A program made the position numbers and the translations under genes. 64,000 nt of DNA from Bactrocera neohumeralis (taxonomy: Eukaryota; Arthropoda; Insecta; Diptera; Tephritidae). The DNA lies in NCBI RefSeq assembly GCF_024586455.1, contig NC_065919.1:28372839-28436838 (forward strand), written 5' to 3'. Of the stretch, positions 1 to 13,700 are shown one piece after another. The notes beneath the pieces were generated by a model. It saw nothing but the letters and a program-made list of their open reading frames with translations. It searched no databases and was not told where the DNA came from. How positions within the stretch are numbered: the first letter of the stretch is position 1; every line of letters begins with the position of its first letter.

Positions 1-2315
1 TTTAGGACGGGAATGTGAAATTACAGTACCCAAAATTCCGGTATTTCATATCAGTGAGCTGATACGAAGTACTGGAACTTCTGCTCTTAGAATATGGAGT
101 CCGTAAGTCACATCACACTTCTATTATTCATAATAATTTCATAGCAATAGTACTGAAATATCAATAATCAGCCAGAATAGCTCTCCGCTATCGAGAATCT
201 AATAACATTTAGACCAGTCAAATGTTCCCCTAACCACATATAACGGCCTCCTAATATGCAAATAAGATCCTACACTCTCTCTATGGCGAGTTTGATTTGA
301 AATAAAATCAGAACATTCCTTACAACTTTAAAGTTTAAAAAGACCTCTAGACTAAAGACTTGTACTCAAAGAATTGTATCGGTTGTTCCATTGAAGCCAC
401 TACAGCGACTACTTGCTTGAAAAAGACTACTTGCGGAAGTGCGTTCCGGTGAAAGTTATTGAAATTGACTGACGATATCTAAGCCTACATATAACACGAA
501 CCTGGTATATTATAAAACGGAGCGTGGAATTCTTCAAAGAGATTGAATTAATACTTTCAGCGATTTTTTTCTGTGAATAATTTAGTCAAAATATCATTAA
601 TAATAGGCAGAAACGCCGAGACACCCCGTGCAGCCAACTTATTCAGTGCACTAACTCATAAAAAACTGCTGGTTTTCTAGACCTACCATAAAATAGCATC
701 GATGATATTGCTACAACTTACTCATTAAGGTTCAAAAACCTTTCTAGGTGTTATAACGCGAAGAAAGTGAACCTCCGCTGCATTAAAATAATCGAGTTAA
801 CACGAGAACCAGGGTCCATTTTTTGATTTGACTGAAGTGTGTGACTCAAAAAAAGATTCTTCTCAGCTAACATAAAGAGAAGAAAAGGACTTGAGAAGAA
901 ATTCAAGTAATCATTAATAGAAAAAGTTGACCTCCAAACTAGAATTAAACAGTCTCATGGCATCTGCGCCCCCATTTGGCGTGTGAGTGTGCGTATTAGC
1001 ATATTTGGTTGTGAGCTAAAGTGACATGATATGCTCAAGCCGGCTTTAATTGATGTTCCGACGGACTTGCGTCTTCAACAGCGCCGCATTAGGCTACTTA
1101 ACCCATACTAATGCACGAGACCACCGAAACCTCGTGTATTTCAGCCACAAGTCGACAGCTGCAGTATGGCTACCTTGGCTGCTTATACATGTGCATGTAT
1201 GTATGTATGGATGTGGGTGCCGGGGCGGCCGCTTAAAAGGTCGCACATTCGCTTATGCACACACACGCACATGATGCTATGCGCGTTAAGCAGATTTGTG
1301 CATTTATTATGAGCGTGAGAAGAGATTCTTCACTCTTCTTTTCCCTTTCGCCATAAACCGTTAAGGACACGTCGTTCATTTTATGAATGACCGCGTGTGT
1401 GTCCAAACAAATACATACACACGTGAGAAAGTGCCCGGTGTTGGTGTTTGATTGATTCGGTGCTTTAATGAATTTTAAAGTTCTGCTAGAAAATCCCCTG
1501 TCAACCAGTTCGTTGTAACATTTACGTGACAGACGCGTAGGCAGTTGGTAATAGCTGCTCTCGTTTCGGGAATATTCCACACACAAAAAATAAATAAGAA
1601 GTGCCAGTGCTTAAAATAAAAATTATATGAAAACAGTTTGCTTTTTGCCGTTAGCTTTCAAATGATAAATAAAACACAAAATCTAAACAATAAAAACCAC
1701 TCACTGCAGCTTTTTTAAATATATATGAAATCGAGTGGAAAATTTAAAGAAGTCAGAAGTAAGAAATAAAAATGTGTAATTTCACAAATAGAATTATTTA
1801 CTAAATAAAGCTGCGAAAATGTGCTCAGCAAACATTTTATAAATCACACGACTCAATATTAAAACGAAAGGCGACCATTATAAGAAAATTTTTCAAACAG
1901 GTGATTTTTAGTGAATATTGTTCATATATTGTTGATATGAAAATGTTTGATAATTCCGAGAAAGGACTTGAAATATATTTATTAACCAAAAGAAAGCTGT
2001 TTTTTCTTAGTGATTTTTTTCTAAATTTATCAATATTTTTTATCTTAATTCAGAAAATTGAATTTATGGAATTTAAAATTTTTCTTTTATCTTAACATAT
2101 TTTGTTTTATTTTCTCTTTCTTTTATTTAACTCAACTTTTTTAATTAAATTTTTTAATTTACTTTTTTTTTGATTTATTTAAGGAAAATCCTGTAAGTTG
2201 TTGAAATTTATTTTGCTTTCAATTTATTTTATTTTTATATTTATTTAAATGTCGCTTTATTTAATCTAATTGCATTGTTAATAAGCCAAAGCAAACCTGA
2301 ACTGAGTATTATATA
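1..2315 (+). other. Upstream intergenic DNA, no gene seen
   Basis: AT-rich sequence with short CA/TG runs near 1190-1275 and T-rich stretches at 2090-2250. The open frames are short, overlap on opposite strands and resemble nothing I know. Confidence 0.5.
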
Positions 2316-2316
2316 A

Positions 2317-3003
2317 AGGGTGTCACAAAATTAACGCAAGATTGCACTTAGATGGAAAACACATGTCTTTAGTATTTCGATTGTAAGGTTTTTTGAGTCA
2401 TAAGATACTTAGGTTAGGCCTATTTATGAGTTAACACATCGGGCAAAGGCCCTCTACATTCTCGCTTGACGAAATGTTCCTTGAATATTCTGCAAAACTA
2501 TGGCTGAATTTCATTGATCCAACGTTGAATCTCCTCCATTAAAGCACGCGTAGTTGTGGTCTTGTTGCAATAGACCTGTGATACTAATTAAATCCATAAA
2601 ACAAAATCAATTGGTGCTAAATCACACGATCTAGAAGAGAGTACGAGAGAGTACACAACGTAAACAGGTCTCCTGCAGTAATTGAAGCGTTTCACGGGCC
2701 GTATTACACGCGGCATTTTGAAACCACGTATTGTCCACATCAATATTATCCAGATTCTGCAATGGGTTATCATTTTGCGATATCGAGAAACAGTAAGAGT
2801 CGCTGCTTGACCATTCCTATTTTTAAAAAAGTTCCAATTACACCTCCAGGCCAAAATCCACACCAAACAGTGAGATGTTGTGGATGCATTTGTTTTTGGA
2901 CAACCATATGAGGGTTCTCAGAACCCCAAAAGCGGCAATTTTGGCAATGTTCAACCTGCGACCGCCAAGCTTTTATTATTTTAGAAATATTGTATCGTAT
3001 CAA
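2317..3003 (-). pseudogene. Decayed IS630/Tc1-mariner-type transposase
   Basis: Minus-strand fragments in two frames carry blocks typical of an insect transposase group: FWGSENPHMVVQKQMHPQ, LTVWCGFW, GGVIG, then after a frameshift NGQAATLTVSRYRKMITH and SRSCDLAPIDFVLW, which corresponds to the last catalytic block. Downstream translation recalls the usual C-terminus. The end at about 2317 reads GGGTGTCACAAAATTAACGC on the plus strand, a plausible terminal repeat. The N-terminal half and other end are missing. Dead copy. The fold-back at 45884-46477 comes from a related element. Confidence 0.7.
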
Positions 3004-4400
3004 ATTTTGAATATACTAAAGTCACTAAATGTTAATAGCTGGATGAAAAAAATAGCACACAGATTTTCTTGCGAGAGCAAAACATTTTTTTTCTTAAAAA
3101 ATACTAACATCAGCTACATTAGGAGATATTGTTGTTTTATATAAGAAAATACTAATGATTATCGTAAATATGTTGTTCTGGAATGTTTTTTTTAAGCCAA
3201 CAATAATATTTTAGCATTCCTGCGCTCCATTTTCCTTGAAAGTGCGTCTCCATAAAGGAAATGTCCTAGTGCTATCTCCCAACGCAATTTTGCCGCAAAA
3301 AAATTTAGATAAGATTCTGGCATATGGTTACCTAAAATCAAAATAACGTAACACCACTTTTCATAAAAGAAAAAAAATTATAACAGGAACCACTCCAATT
3401 GAAACAAAATATCATACATATCTATGTGCGACAGCGGAAGCTGAAATACTTAGGCTACATATACTATGTAATACTCAATTTCAATTTTTTTGATGATATG
3501 TTATTTTACATTTTAAGTGACAATATATATTTTTAAGAACAAATTACAACCCAAAACTTTTGGTGGTAAGTCTTTGTAATACTCCGGTTTATGGCTTCCT
3601 AGAAGAAATACTTCCAAGCGAACCTAAATCGACCAACACTCAAATGGGATTGTAAGAAACGAGCTTTCGGTTTGCGGCAAGTCTGCAAAGCGTCAGGGCT
3701 AAGCACATATTATTGAGCTGTGATAGAACGCAATATAGCTTTCTTTTTCTGAGATTTCTTATAAATCGGTAGAAGCAGCTACGCTAGGCTTTACAAAATT
3801 AATTTCCTTCTTAATTGAGTTGTTTTTGGAAAGGTTTTTATAATTCTAAAAATTCGAATTTGACTCTAAGTGAGTTTAAAGCATTGAAAAATCTAAACAT
3901 GTTGTATATGATGTACGTAATCAATTAAAACATAAAATAGACTAGCATGACCTTCAATGTCTAGATTTAAGCCCCTGTATTTGGAATCGACTCAACAAAA
4001 GCGGGCGCGCTCGTATAACGACTCTTCTCTTGTAATCCACATGAAAAGCCTTATTTGGATCAGATTCGCCGGAAAAAGTACACTGTTTCGACCATTCCGT
4101 GGTCTCTGCGTAACGGTGGATCCTGTTCTGTTAACGGTCCCGAAACTACGAAAAAACTCCGTAGACACAAAGATTCCATATGCGATTTAAATAAAGCTGC
4201 GAGTTCGTTTCAGCCGAAATTTTAACAGTTTTTATATTCGAAATATTACAAGCATAATATGGCTCGACTGCATTTAGGAAACTCTATCAGCAATCATAGA
4301 TTTTTGTTATTTTCTAATTTGGAATGTGTTGAGCTCTCCAGATTTCAATCCAAATCTCGCAATTACGAGTCCAAATACGAAATCCAATTGAGTTTCCCAA
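3004..4400 (+). other. Orco 5' flank, nothing recognised
   Basis: No transposon protein or conserved exon was seen. The Orco promoter should lie here or further upstream if the 5' UTR is spliced, but no convincing TATA box or initiator could be picked. Confidence 0.4.
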
Positions 4401-4442
4401 CTTCTCTTTCACTTTCAGTAAACCAAAGCCCACCAACACAAC
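4401..4442 (+). promoter_or_regulatory. Possible 5' UTR splice acceptor and leader of Orco
   Basis: A pyrimidine-rich run ends CTTTCAG at 4418, leaving a 24-nt leader (TAAACC...ACAAC) before the start ATG. This fits the acceptor of a 5' UTR intron. The upstream exon and promoter could not be located in 1-4400, so whether it is used is an inference. Confidence 0.4.
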
Positions 4443-4738
4443 ATGCAGCCCAGCAAATATGTGGGCCTTGTGGCCGACTTGATGCCCAACATTCGTCTTA
4501 TGAAATACTCGGGCTTATTTATGCACAATTTCACCGGCGGTTCAGGTCTCTTCAAGAAGATTTACTCGTCCATACACTTGGTGCTGGTTCTGGTGCAATT
4601 TCTGTTGATACTGGTGAATTTGGCGTTGAATGCGGAGGAGGTGAATGAGTTGTCCGGCAACACGATTACGGTGCTCTTCTTCACACATAGCATAACGAAA
4701 TTCATCTACCTGGCTGTAAGTCAGAAGAACTTCTACAG
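4443..4738 (+). CDS. Orco: Orco exon 1
   Basis: Codes residues 1-98 and two bases of codon 99: the cytoplasmic N-terminus, first membrane helix (about 44-64) and most of the second (about 70-92). The donor is GTGAGT at 4739. Intron 1 is 384 bp. Confidence 0.96.
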
Positions 4739-7700
4739 GTGAGTGTCAAACAACAACTCTTAATACCAGCAGTTGTAACACTAAATGGATTAGCATAGCG
4801 CTGAGTTGTATAAATTTTTGTAATTGCGAAATAATGCGAGCTGGTGGCTTCAATTGACGGCACCATGGGGAGCTAATCGTAAGAAATAATCCGAGCATTT
4901 CAATGGCGAACTCGCTTAGTTGAAATGAAATGGCGCGTGACACAGCAGCAGCGGTGAGTGGCGCTTCCGGCGACGCGTGCACTCGTTTAATTAGCCGCAC
5001 AATCAAGCGCTGCGCCTCCGCGCCGCTTCCAACCCAGTCGCCGCCAGCCGGTTATGGCTTATTGTGCGCGTGTGCGCCCACTTTAATAGCTTGCTATAAA
5101 ATTCATTGCATTTTAATTGCAGAACATTGAATATCTGGAATCAGGTAAACTCGCATCCATTGTTCGCCGAGTCGGACGCACGCTACCATGCGATCGCCCT
5201 CGCCAAGATGCGTAAACTATTCACCTTGGTGATGCTGACGACCGTCGCCTCGGCTGTGGGTGAGTGTCGCATCGGCACAAAAGAATTTTTGATTAGTTTT
5301 CGCTAACTTGTGCTTGCTTATTTTCTATTCATTTCAGCTTGGACTACCATCACCTTCTTTGGCGAAAGTGTGAAGTTCGCCTTTGAGAAGGAGACGAATT
5401 CGACCATCACCGTAGAAATCCCGCGTTTGCCCATCAAGTCGTTCTATCCATGGAATGCCGGTGCGGGCATGTTTTATATTATAAGCTTCGCTTTTCAGTG
5501 CTACTATCTGCTTTTCTCCATGGTGCATGCGAACTTGTGTGATGTACTTTTTTGCTCATGGCTGATTTTCGCCTGCGAACAGCTGCAACATTTGAAAGGC
5601 ATTATGAAGCCATTAATGGAGCTGTCAGCCTCACTGGACACCTATCGGCCAAATTCGGCGGCACTCTTTCGTTCATTGTCCGCCAACTCGAAGTCGGAAT
5701 TAATCAACAATGAGGGTGAGTTAAACATCAAAATGGTTGAAACTAGACAAAGTTTTGGTTGTTTTAAAAAGAATTTGAGATTAAAGTGTGAGCTGAACTC
5801 TATTTCATAGTTTGAAATTGGTGGATTTTAAACAAATTGGAAGCGACTTAAAAAGAAATTCCGAGACTGCGGGTGGAATTTGTAGCATTTTTTCGCTGGT
5901 TCCTAGAAGGAAATTAAGCATGTCAGGTATTGAATGAAATGTCGGCCTCATACATTTTTGCAATACTCATTTCATTCGGATACTGAAAAAGTGAAATCCA
6001 TTCATAGAGTGAATGTGCAATCAAGTTTAGCTCAGGACAATGAATAGAACATGGTGCTCCCTTTATAAAGTTGTACAGGTTTGTTAAGCGCTGAATTTAT
6101 TTGCAAATGTAGATTATCGGGTTAGATATGGCTAACAGAGCTAGACCAACTGTGGCCCAAGTGTTATTTGCACTGTTTCCTGGATCGGTGATCTTATGCG
6201 GAAACCTCAAAAGTATAAATGGAACGTTTCTGTTACTTAGTAAGATAAATAGCAAAATTGCCAAATACTTCCTTAAAAAGCCAATGTTAAATATAGCGAT
6301 AGACTGTCTCGAACGAGGTTATCGCACTAAATACCCTTCGTTCTTGTTTATCCGAGTAAGGTCCGTTCCTACCCCTGCACATTCATCCGTGTTCCATGCA
6401 GTGTATGTGCGGACTTTTTTAAAACCAATTGCTCTTCCCTCTAGAAAAAATGAGTTTGCATTGAACTGGTCCCTTCGAAGACAGTTATGAACTTGAGTTC
6501 CTTGTGCTTGTTTCTTCTATTAAATTATATTATATGCGCTTGCTTCAAAGTCTACCCACTACGATCGATAGTCTATTGTTGGTACTTAACACCAAAAGCC
6601 AAGAAAAGACAGTAATGGAGGTGACAAACTTTTTCGGATGTGGGGTTTTCCAGCAACACGTTCATTAAGTTTACCGACAATTTTCGTCGACAGTAAATCA
6701 ATTTGGTGCATGTGTCCTTGTAAATTGTCTTAGATTGTCTTTAGAGAGGCTGATAACCTGTTCGCATCTTTTCAGGATGCATCCACTAGCATTAAGAGAT
6801 TTTGTGTGGTAGCGGTGGGATCTAAACAAGCAATGAAAATTTACCGCGTTTTCCTCAGCAATGAAATTAAGTCTCCTAAAATTCATTCGTCGTTCGAAAT
6901 CTACCTTTGATTTAGTTTTTTACTTGGAACAATTGTTTCATTACATGAGTTTCTTCATTTCAATTTCAGAGAAGGAACCCACTGATCTGGACATCAGCGG
7001 CGTCTATAGCTCGAAAGCCGATTGGGGTGCACAATTTCGTGCGCCATCGACTCTGCAAACCTTCAATGGCATGAACGGTACAAATCCGAATGGTTTGACC
7101 AGAAAGCAGGAAATGATGGTGCGCAGCGCCATAAAGTATTGGGTCGAGCGACATAAGCACGTGGTGCGGTAAGTCAAAGAAAGATATCATAACAATAAAG
7201 CACAAACCAAGTCGACCACACAAACCCTTTCAGTAGCAAGCCATACACAACCCACTATTTTTCCAGCTTGTTGCACCCGCCACTTTCTCACTCCGCTGTG
7301 GCCTATGGCTGGAACGGAAGCCGTTGATTGTAGAGGAAATTTAAATTTTCAATTTCAACTCATTGCCCCCATCGAAAACAGCGAGAAATTGTTGTTGTGT
7401 TCGCTGTTGTTGCTGCTGTTATTGCAGCAAGCAATGAACAGCTGTCGGGCGCAAACCTCACAGGTCTTTATCGGAAATTATGTGTCTACATAAATAATTT
7501 GTTGTTGCCGTTGCAATCACTGCAAACAGCAACAATCTGTGAGCATTCGCAAACAGTCGATATTTAAAAGATTTGCATTATACTGACTTGCGGCCGCACA
7601 CACATACACAACCCTACATACTTGCACTATCAGGTCAAACCCGTTCAGTGCTCAGCGCTGATGGCTCAGCTGATGTCTGGCATGCCGCTCGCTGCAGAAG

Positions 7701-10700
7701 CTGCTCATGCAGCAGGCAAACAATGGCACAACAACAAAACCAAATTGTGTTGTTCATTCATTTCCGTTTGCTTGACTCTTCAATTGTGGCACTTCCGCTG
7801 CCCGAACTCCGAACCAATTCGATGGTGTGCTGCTAACTGCACTTGCTTGTGCGCGCTTCGTGCTGATGCTCGGCCATTTACTGCAATAATTCAATTTTAG
7901 TGCACTTTAAGTAGTGGCAACTATTTGTCTTAACGGTTTTGCTGCTTGGAATGCAATTTGATGTGAATAGTTTAGTCGGTTTTTGGTGGTATATATCGGG
8001 TGAATCCTTCTATCATTATAAGAAGTGCGAATCGAACAAGTAACTGGTATTATTATATAAGACTGCCATATTCAATAGAGGTAAGAGGAAAAGAGTAAAT
8101 ATCACTGTCGGGAGTTAGTCACTAATCCCTTGTATTGGAGTTAACAGAGTAGCATTAAAGCTTGGTTCTCTTTGTTTGTTGTAAAATTGGAAAGAGAGAG
8201 GTCCAAGCTCAAACATAGTTTGTACATTCGAATAAAGGTATTCAAAAATCTTCCGCTGAACTCTTTCCGCGGGTGCCGACTGATATCAGATACGCAGAAA
8301 CGAGCTGATAACAGTGTGCCCACGTTGCAGTTAGAATGTAAAGACTAAATACTGGCTTTTTATCAGGGCGTTTGTTGCTCCTTCATAGCACAGCAATCGG
8401 ATGGAAAGTCTTACTATGTTTGGGAGGTAGAAAAAAGAACTGAATCAAGGTGCAATGCAACCAAGGCAAATATCAACCAGGGAAAAGGTCCTTAAATTGC
8501 CCAGCCTCAAACGGAGCTTGCAAATAGCTAGAGCCCTCCGCAATAAGATAACATTACTTGTGAAGCGGGAGATATGCGAAAGCAAGCGGACCTTCATTCC
8601 GTAGGATACTAATTGTACCGAGAAAAGAGTAGCGCTTGGAACGAGTTCGAAAATAGCCAGCAAAAAGACAGGATCAAATCTAGGCCTGGGTATAAGGACT
8701 GGCACTAGTACTGGAAGCTGAAGCTGAAGCTGAGCCACCTCCGAGAGGACAACAACACTACGGTGTCCGGAATCAAACCCTGTAGCCAAAGTGTGTTACA
8801 AAACGGGGAGGGGAAGGAGATACCAAAAGTAATACTTCTAGTGGTGCGTCTGCCAAGTTATAGCTTTTTTTTCGAAAGCAAGGCATGCGAAAAAGCGTCG
8901 TGCTGTTCATCTTTTAAGATTGGTGCAGGTGCAACCGCCAACCAATGAAGAGCTCATAAAGCAGATCCAGGAGTTTATTGATTGCACGAAAGTGATTCGA
9001 CGCAATTTTAAGCTTTAACCGCCAGCAGCGGCAGCCTAGAGATCAAGGTCAGTTAAAGAGGCCGCGCCGTCAAAGCAAAAGCCGAAGACAAAAGGTGTTT
9101 CGCCCGGTAAATCATTTGCCGATGTGGCTCGGAATCGCATTATCATTGGTGTGCTGAATAAAGAAGTTTCCAGAGCCCAAAGAAAATTTGGAATGTTCAC
9201 CTTTTGAGAAGATCCAAATTTCTGTAGGATATTCGACAGGCCATTGCCATGCAACTCTGATCACAAACTGCAGTTTAAAGGATTCAACTCTAAACTTTAC
9301 TACTCTCATGGCATGCTATTAATACATAAAGTAAGTTTCACATGCGATGCTAATAGCTGATATTATATTCGATCCAATAATCCAACAAGTTAATATTTGA
9401 CCCTTGTTAAGACAACACCAAATCCGCTCCAACTACTTGTACCTAGATACGATTGTCAGACGTTAAAATGTATTCAAGAAAATGCTTACAGCCATCCTTC
9501 ACCTTCCATTTTGAAACCAAATCTTATATGGCGTATATCATACTCGATTCTAAATTTGTGCCAATGAAGGTAATCGATTAATTAGGAAATAAGTAGTGAT
9601 TTATTAGTTAGACCTACTTGTATCTTATTTGCCTTTTCAATTACAGCAGCGCCGTATCTGCAGTCATTAGTGCCAAGTCAGTTCAGTATCTGTACCCATC
9701 AATATCGATACAAAAAGTCCTTACATCTACATTAATTTTAATATCTTCTTCTTCTCAATTGGCGTAGACACCGCTTACGCGATTATAGCCGAGCTAACAA
9801 CAGCGCGCCAGTCGTTTCTTCTTTTCGCTACGTGGCGCCAATTGGATATTCCAAGCGAAGCCAAGTCCTTCTCCACTTGGTCCTTCCAAAGGAGTGGAGG
9901 TCTTCCTCTTCCTCTGCTTACCCCGGCGGATATTGCGTCGAATACTTTCAGAGCTGGAGCGTTTTCATCCTTTGAGACGACATGACCTAGCCAGCGTAGC
10001 CGCTGTCTTTTAATTCGCTGAACTATGTCAATATCGTCGTATATCTCGTATAGCTCATCGTTCCATCGAATGCGATATTCGCCGTGGCCAATGCGCAAAG
10101 GACCATAAATCTTACGCAGAATTTTTCTCTCGAAAACTCGTAACGTCGACTCATCCGTTGCCGTCATCGCCCAAGCCTCTGCACCATACAGCAGGACGGG
10201 AAGTATGAGCGACTTATAGAGTTTAGCTTTTGTTCGTCGAGAGAGGACTTTACTTTTCAATTGCCTACTCAGTCCGAAGTAGCACCCGTTGGCAAGAGCC
10301 ATCCTGCGTTGGATTTCCAGGCTGACATTGTTGGTGGTGTTTATACTGTTTCCAAGATAGACGAAATTATCTACGACTTCAAAGTTATGACTGTCAACAG
10401 TGACGTGAGAGCCTAGTCGCGAGTGCGACGACTGTTTGTTTGATGACAGGAGATATTTCGTTTTGCCCTCGTTTGCCAGACCCATTTTCTGTGCTTCCTT
10501 GTCTAGCCTGGAAAAAGCAGAACTAACGGCGCGGGTGTTGAGGCCGATGATATCAATAACATCGGCATACGCCAACAGCTGTACACTCTTATAGAAGATG
10601 GTACCTTCTCTATTTAGTTCTACAGTTCGAACTATTTTCTCCAGAAGCAGGTTGAAGAAGTCGCACGATAGGGAGTCGCTTTGTCTGAAACCTCGTTTGG

Positions 10701-13700
10701 TATCGAACGGCTCGGAGAGGTCCTTCCCGATCCTGACGGAGCTTTTGGTGTTACTCAACGTCAGTTTACACAGCCGTATTAGTTTTGCGGGGATACCAAA
10801 TTTAGACATCGCGGTATAAAGGCAGCTCCTTTTCGCGCTGTCGAAAGCAGCTTTGAAATCGACGAAGAGGTGGTGTGTGTCGATTCTTTTTTCACGGGTC
10901 TTTTCCAAGATTTGGCGCATGGTGAATATCTGATTGGTTGTTGATTTTCCAGGTCTGAAGCCACACTGATAAGGTCCAATCAGTTTGTTGACGGTGGGCT
11001 TTAATCTTTCACACAATACGCTGGATAGAACCTTATATGCGATGTTGAGGAGGCTAATCCCACGGTAGTTGGCGCAGATTGTGAAGTCTCCTTTTTTATG
11101 GATTTTGCATAGCACACTTAAATTCCAATCGTTGGGCATGCTTTCGTCCGACCATATTTTACAAAGTAGCTGATGCATGCTCCTTATCAGTTCTTCGCCG
11201 CCGTGTTTGAATAGCTCGGCCGGCAAACCGTCGGCCCCTGCCGCTTTGTTGTTTTTCAGGCGGGCAATTGCTATTCGAACTTCTTCATGGTCGGGTAATG
11301 GAACGTCTGCTCCATCGTCATCGATTGGGGAATCGGGTTCTACTTCTCCTGGCGTTGTGCGTTCACTGCCATTCAGCAGGCTGGAGAAGTGTTCCCTCCA
11401 TAATTTAAGTATGCTCTGGGCATCGGTCACTAGATCACCTTTGGGGGTTCTACAAGAGTATGCTCCGGTCTTGAAACCTTCTGTAAGCCGCCGCATTTTT
11501 TCGTAGAATTTTCGAGCATTACCCCTGTCGGCCAGCTCACCAAGCTCTTCGTACTCACGCATTTCAGCCTCTCTCTTTTTCTGTCTACAAACGCGTCTCG
11601 CTTCCCTTTTCAACTCTCGGTATCTATCCCATCCCGCACGTGTTGTGGTCGATCGTAACGTTGCGAGGTTGGCAGCCTGTTTTCTCTCCGCTGCGACACG
11701 GCACTCCTCGTCGTAGCAGCTGTTCTTTTGCACTTTCCGAAAACCAATGGCTTCGGTTGCAGCTGTACGTAAGGAATTTGAAATGCCGTCCCACATTTAT
11801 GTATAATTTTAATAAACTGTTCTCAAATAGGCAACTATATAGAGAACAACATTGCATTTTTCACTGATAGTGATATCGAATCGATAAGGTGGTGGCGTGT
11901 AAAAGGAGACCTTTAATATGCGCTGTAATTACAGTCGGCGTTAAATTATTAACATTACTGCTGTATTGCTACTGTGTAAATATGCACTTAACCTTGAAAT
12001 ATTCAAATGGTTTTTCGACAAATAGCCAATGGGAGAGCTTGCACCTGTCTTTATGATTTCACATACTCAAGCGAGTTTGTCCACCCTCGTTTTTATTACA
12101 TGTGGCAAGGCTCATTAAAAAGTTACATGTTATAATTAAAGGCGGTTCGCCAAATTGAAATTCTGTGAATTAAATATTTATTAAAATATTTCGACTGGAA
12201 TATATATATGTATTGCATATAAATATATATTACTCATACGCAGCGGCAAACAAAGTCATAAGTATTGTAGAAGAATATGCATGTGGTATAACATTCGCGG
12301 TTTAGTGGAATCAAGCAGGCAATAAAAGGCAGGCCATATTAAAATAAGCGGATGCCAATATTTAAGAATATTCTGTCGTAATTGACTTTGATTGGTAATG
12401 AGTACGAATAAAACGGACTTGCTGAGAGACCGAACTTTAAAAAATCGATATAGGCATTCTCGAGCTGTAAACTCCAATGCAGGGTTGCCAAATTTTTAAT
12501 TCATAAACTTTAGATCCATATTACATTTTCACTTTTTTATTACGGTTAATTATTTGAATTAAAAAAAATAATTTTCTATTCCGATTTAGGGAAATTTAAA
12601 AATTCCTAAGAAATTTTACTTTTAATTTTCAGTTATAAGCGTGGTATTTGGGATTAAATACTTGAACATTTTTATTGATTAATTTCCTTAACACATTATT
12701 TGCAACGCTGCTTATTGTTTAATGGATTTCCCCTTTTTACATTATATGCTTTTTAGTATTCTAGTTTGATAGAGACAATTTAAAAAATTAAAAAATCACA
12801 ACGTTTCATCTGTAAACTGAGAAACCACGCCAATTTTTCAAACAAAAAATATAATTCAATTCTATATGAATCGAATTGGAGTGACTTCCTCAAAGTTTTA
12901 TCATCTCAAATTTTATTCTATAAATTCTCTTTTATTTGACGGTCATATTGCCCTTATTGAGCTTTGATTTCAAACAGATGGCAAGTATTCACATAAGATA
13001 GAAAGATTGCCTTCATAAAATCAAGTTTTAAGAGAAATATACAACTCTCAAGCATAACTCATATAATAAGTTTCTTTGTGTTACATTTGCAAATAGGTGG
13101 CAACCTCCACCACCACCATGGGCACACGTTTTTCTATTTTTTTGAACTATAAGCCTTCCTAAACCATATAACTTGATACTGATATTGTATTATTTGTCTT
13201 AAAGTTCATTTTACTAAAAATTTTACATAGTCAGGCAACCCTTCGCAACAAAATGTTCAACCGTTAGTCTTCTTAAAATGTCTCAGCTTAATGCGCAAAC
13301 TCTAATTCGTTTATCTCATTAATTATATTCAATATTTTTTTAAATAGGTGGCATCCGTCTTCGCAAAATAGTTTTTAGTAGAAAAGCTTTTAATCTCTTG
13401 AATTCAATGATCACATTGTAATTTACTCATTAATTTGAATTCAATTATTTATTGTAAATATGTAGCAACTCATTTTAAAAAATATGGTCATTACGTAAGC
13501 ACTTTTAAACCATTGTTAATCCGTTTAATTTCGCCAATGCAGCACTCATCTTATATATTTTATGGAAATACATTTTTTAAATGGATGGCAACCCATCTCA
13601 AATAATATTTGCAATAGTACACTATTCAAATTACGGCTCTTCCATCTAATGCCCGTGTTGTAATTTTTTATTTATCCCATTAATTTTATTCATTAAATCT

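Noticed and set aside
4259..4648. 129-codon frame starting MARLHLGN that overlaps Orco exon 1
   Set aside because: It is in a different frame from Orco; the Orco frame matches the known protein and an in-frame TAA precedes its ATG.
5310..5810. 166-codon frame covering Orco exon 3
   Set aside because: Only 5338-5715 is exon; the ends are intron read through the splice sites.
6128..6490. 120-codon frame in Orco intron 3 as an extra gene or exon
   Set aside because: No recognisable domain, no frame match to Orco on either side, and the flanking exons join perfectly without it.
10598..11506. Plus-strand frames opposite the reverse transcriptase
   Set aside because: They are shadows of the minus-strand RT frame, which carries all the conserved motifs.
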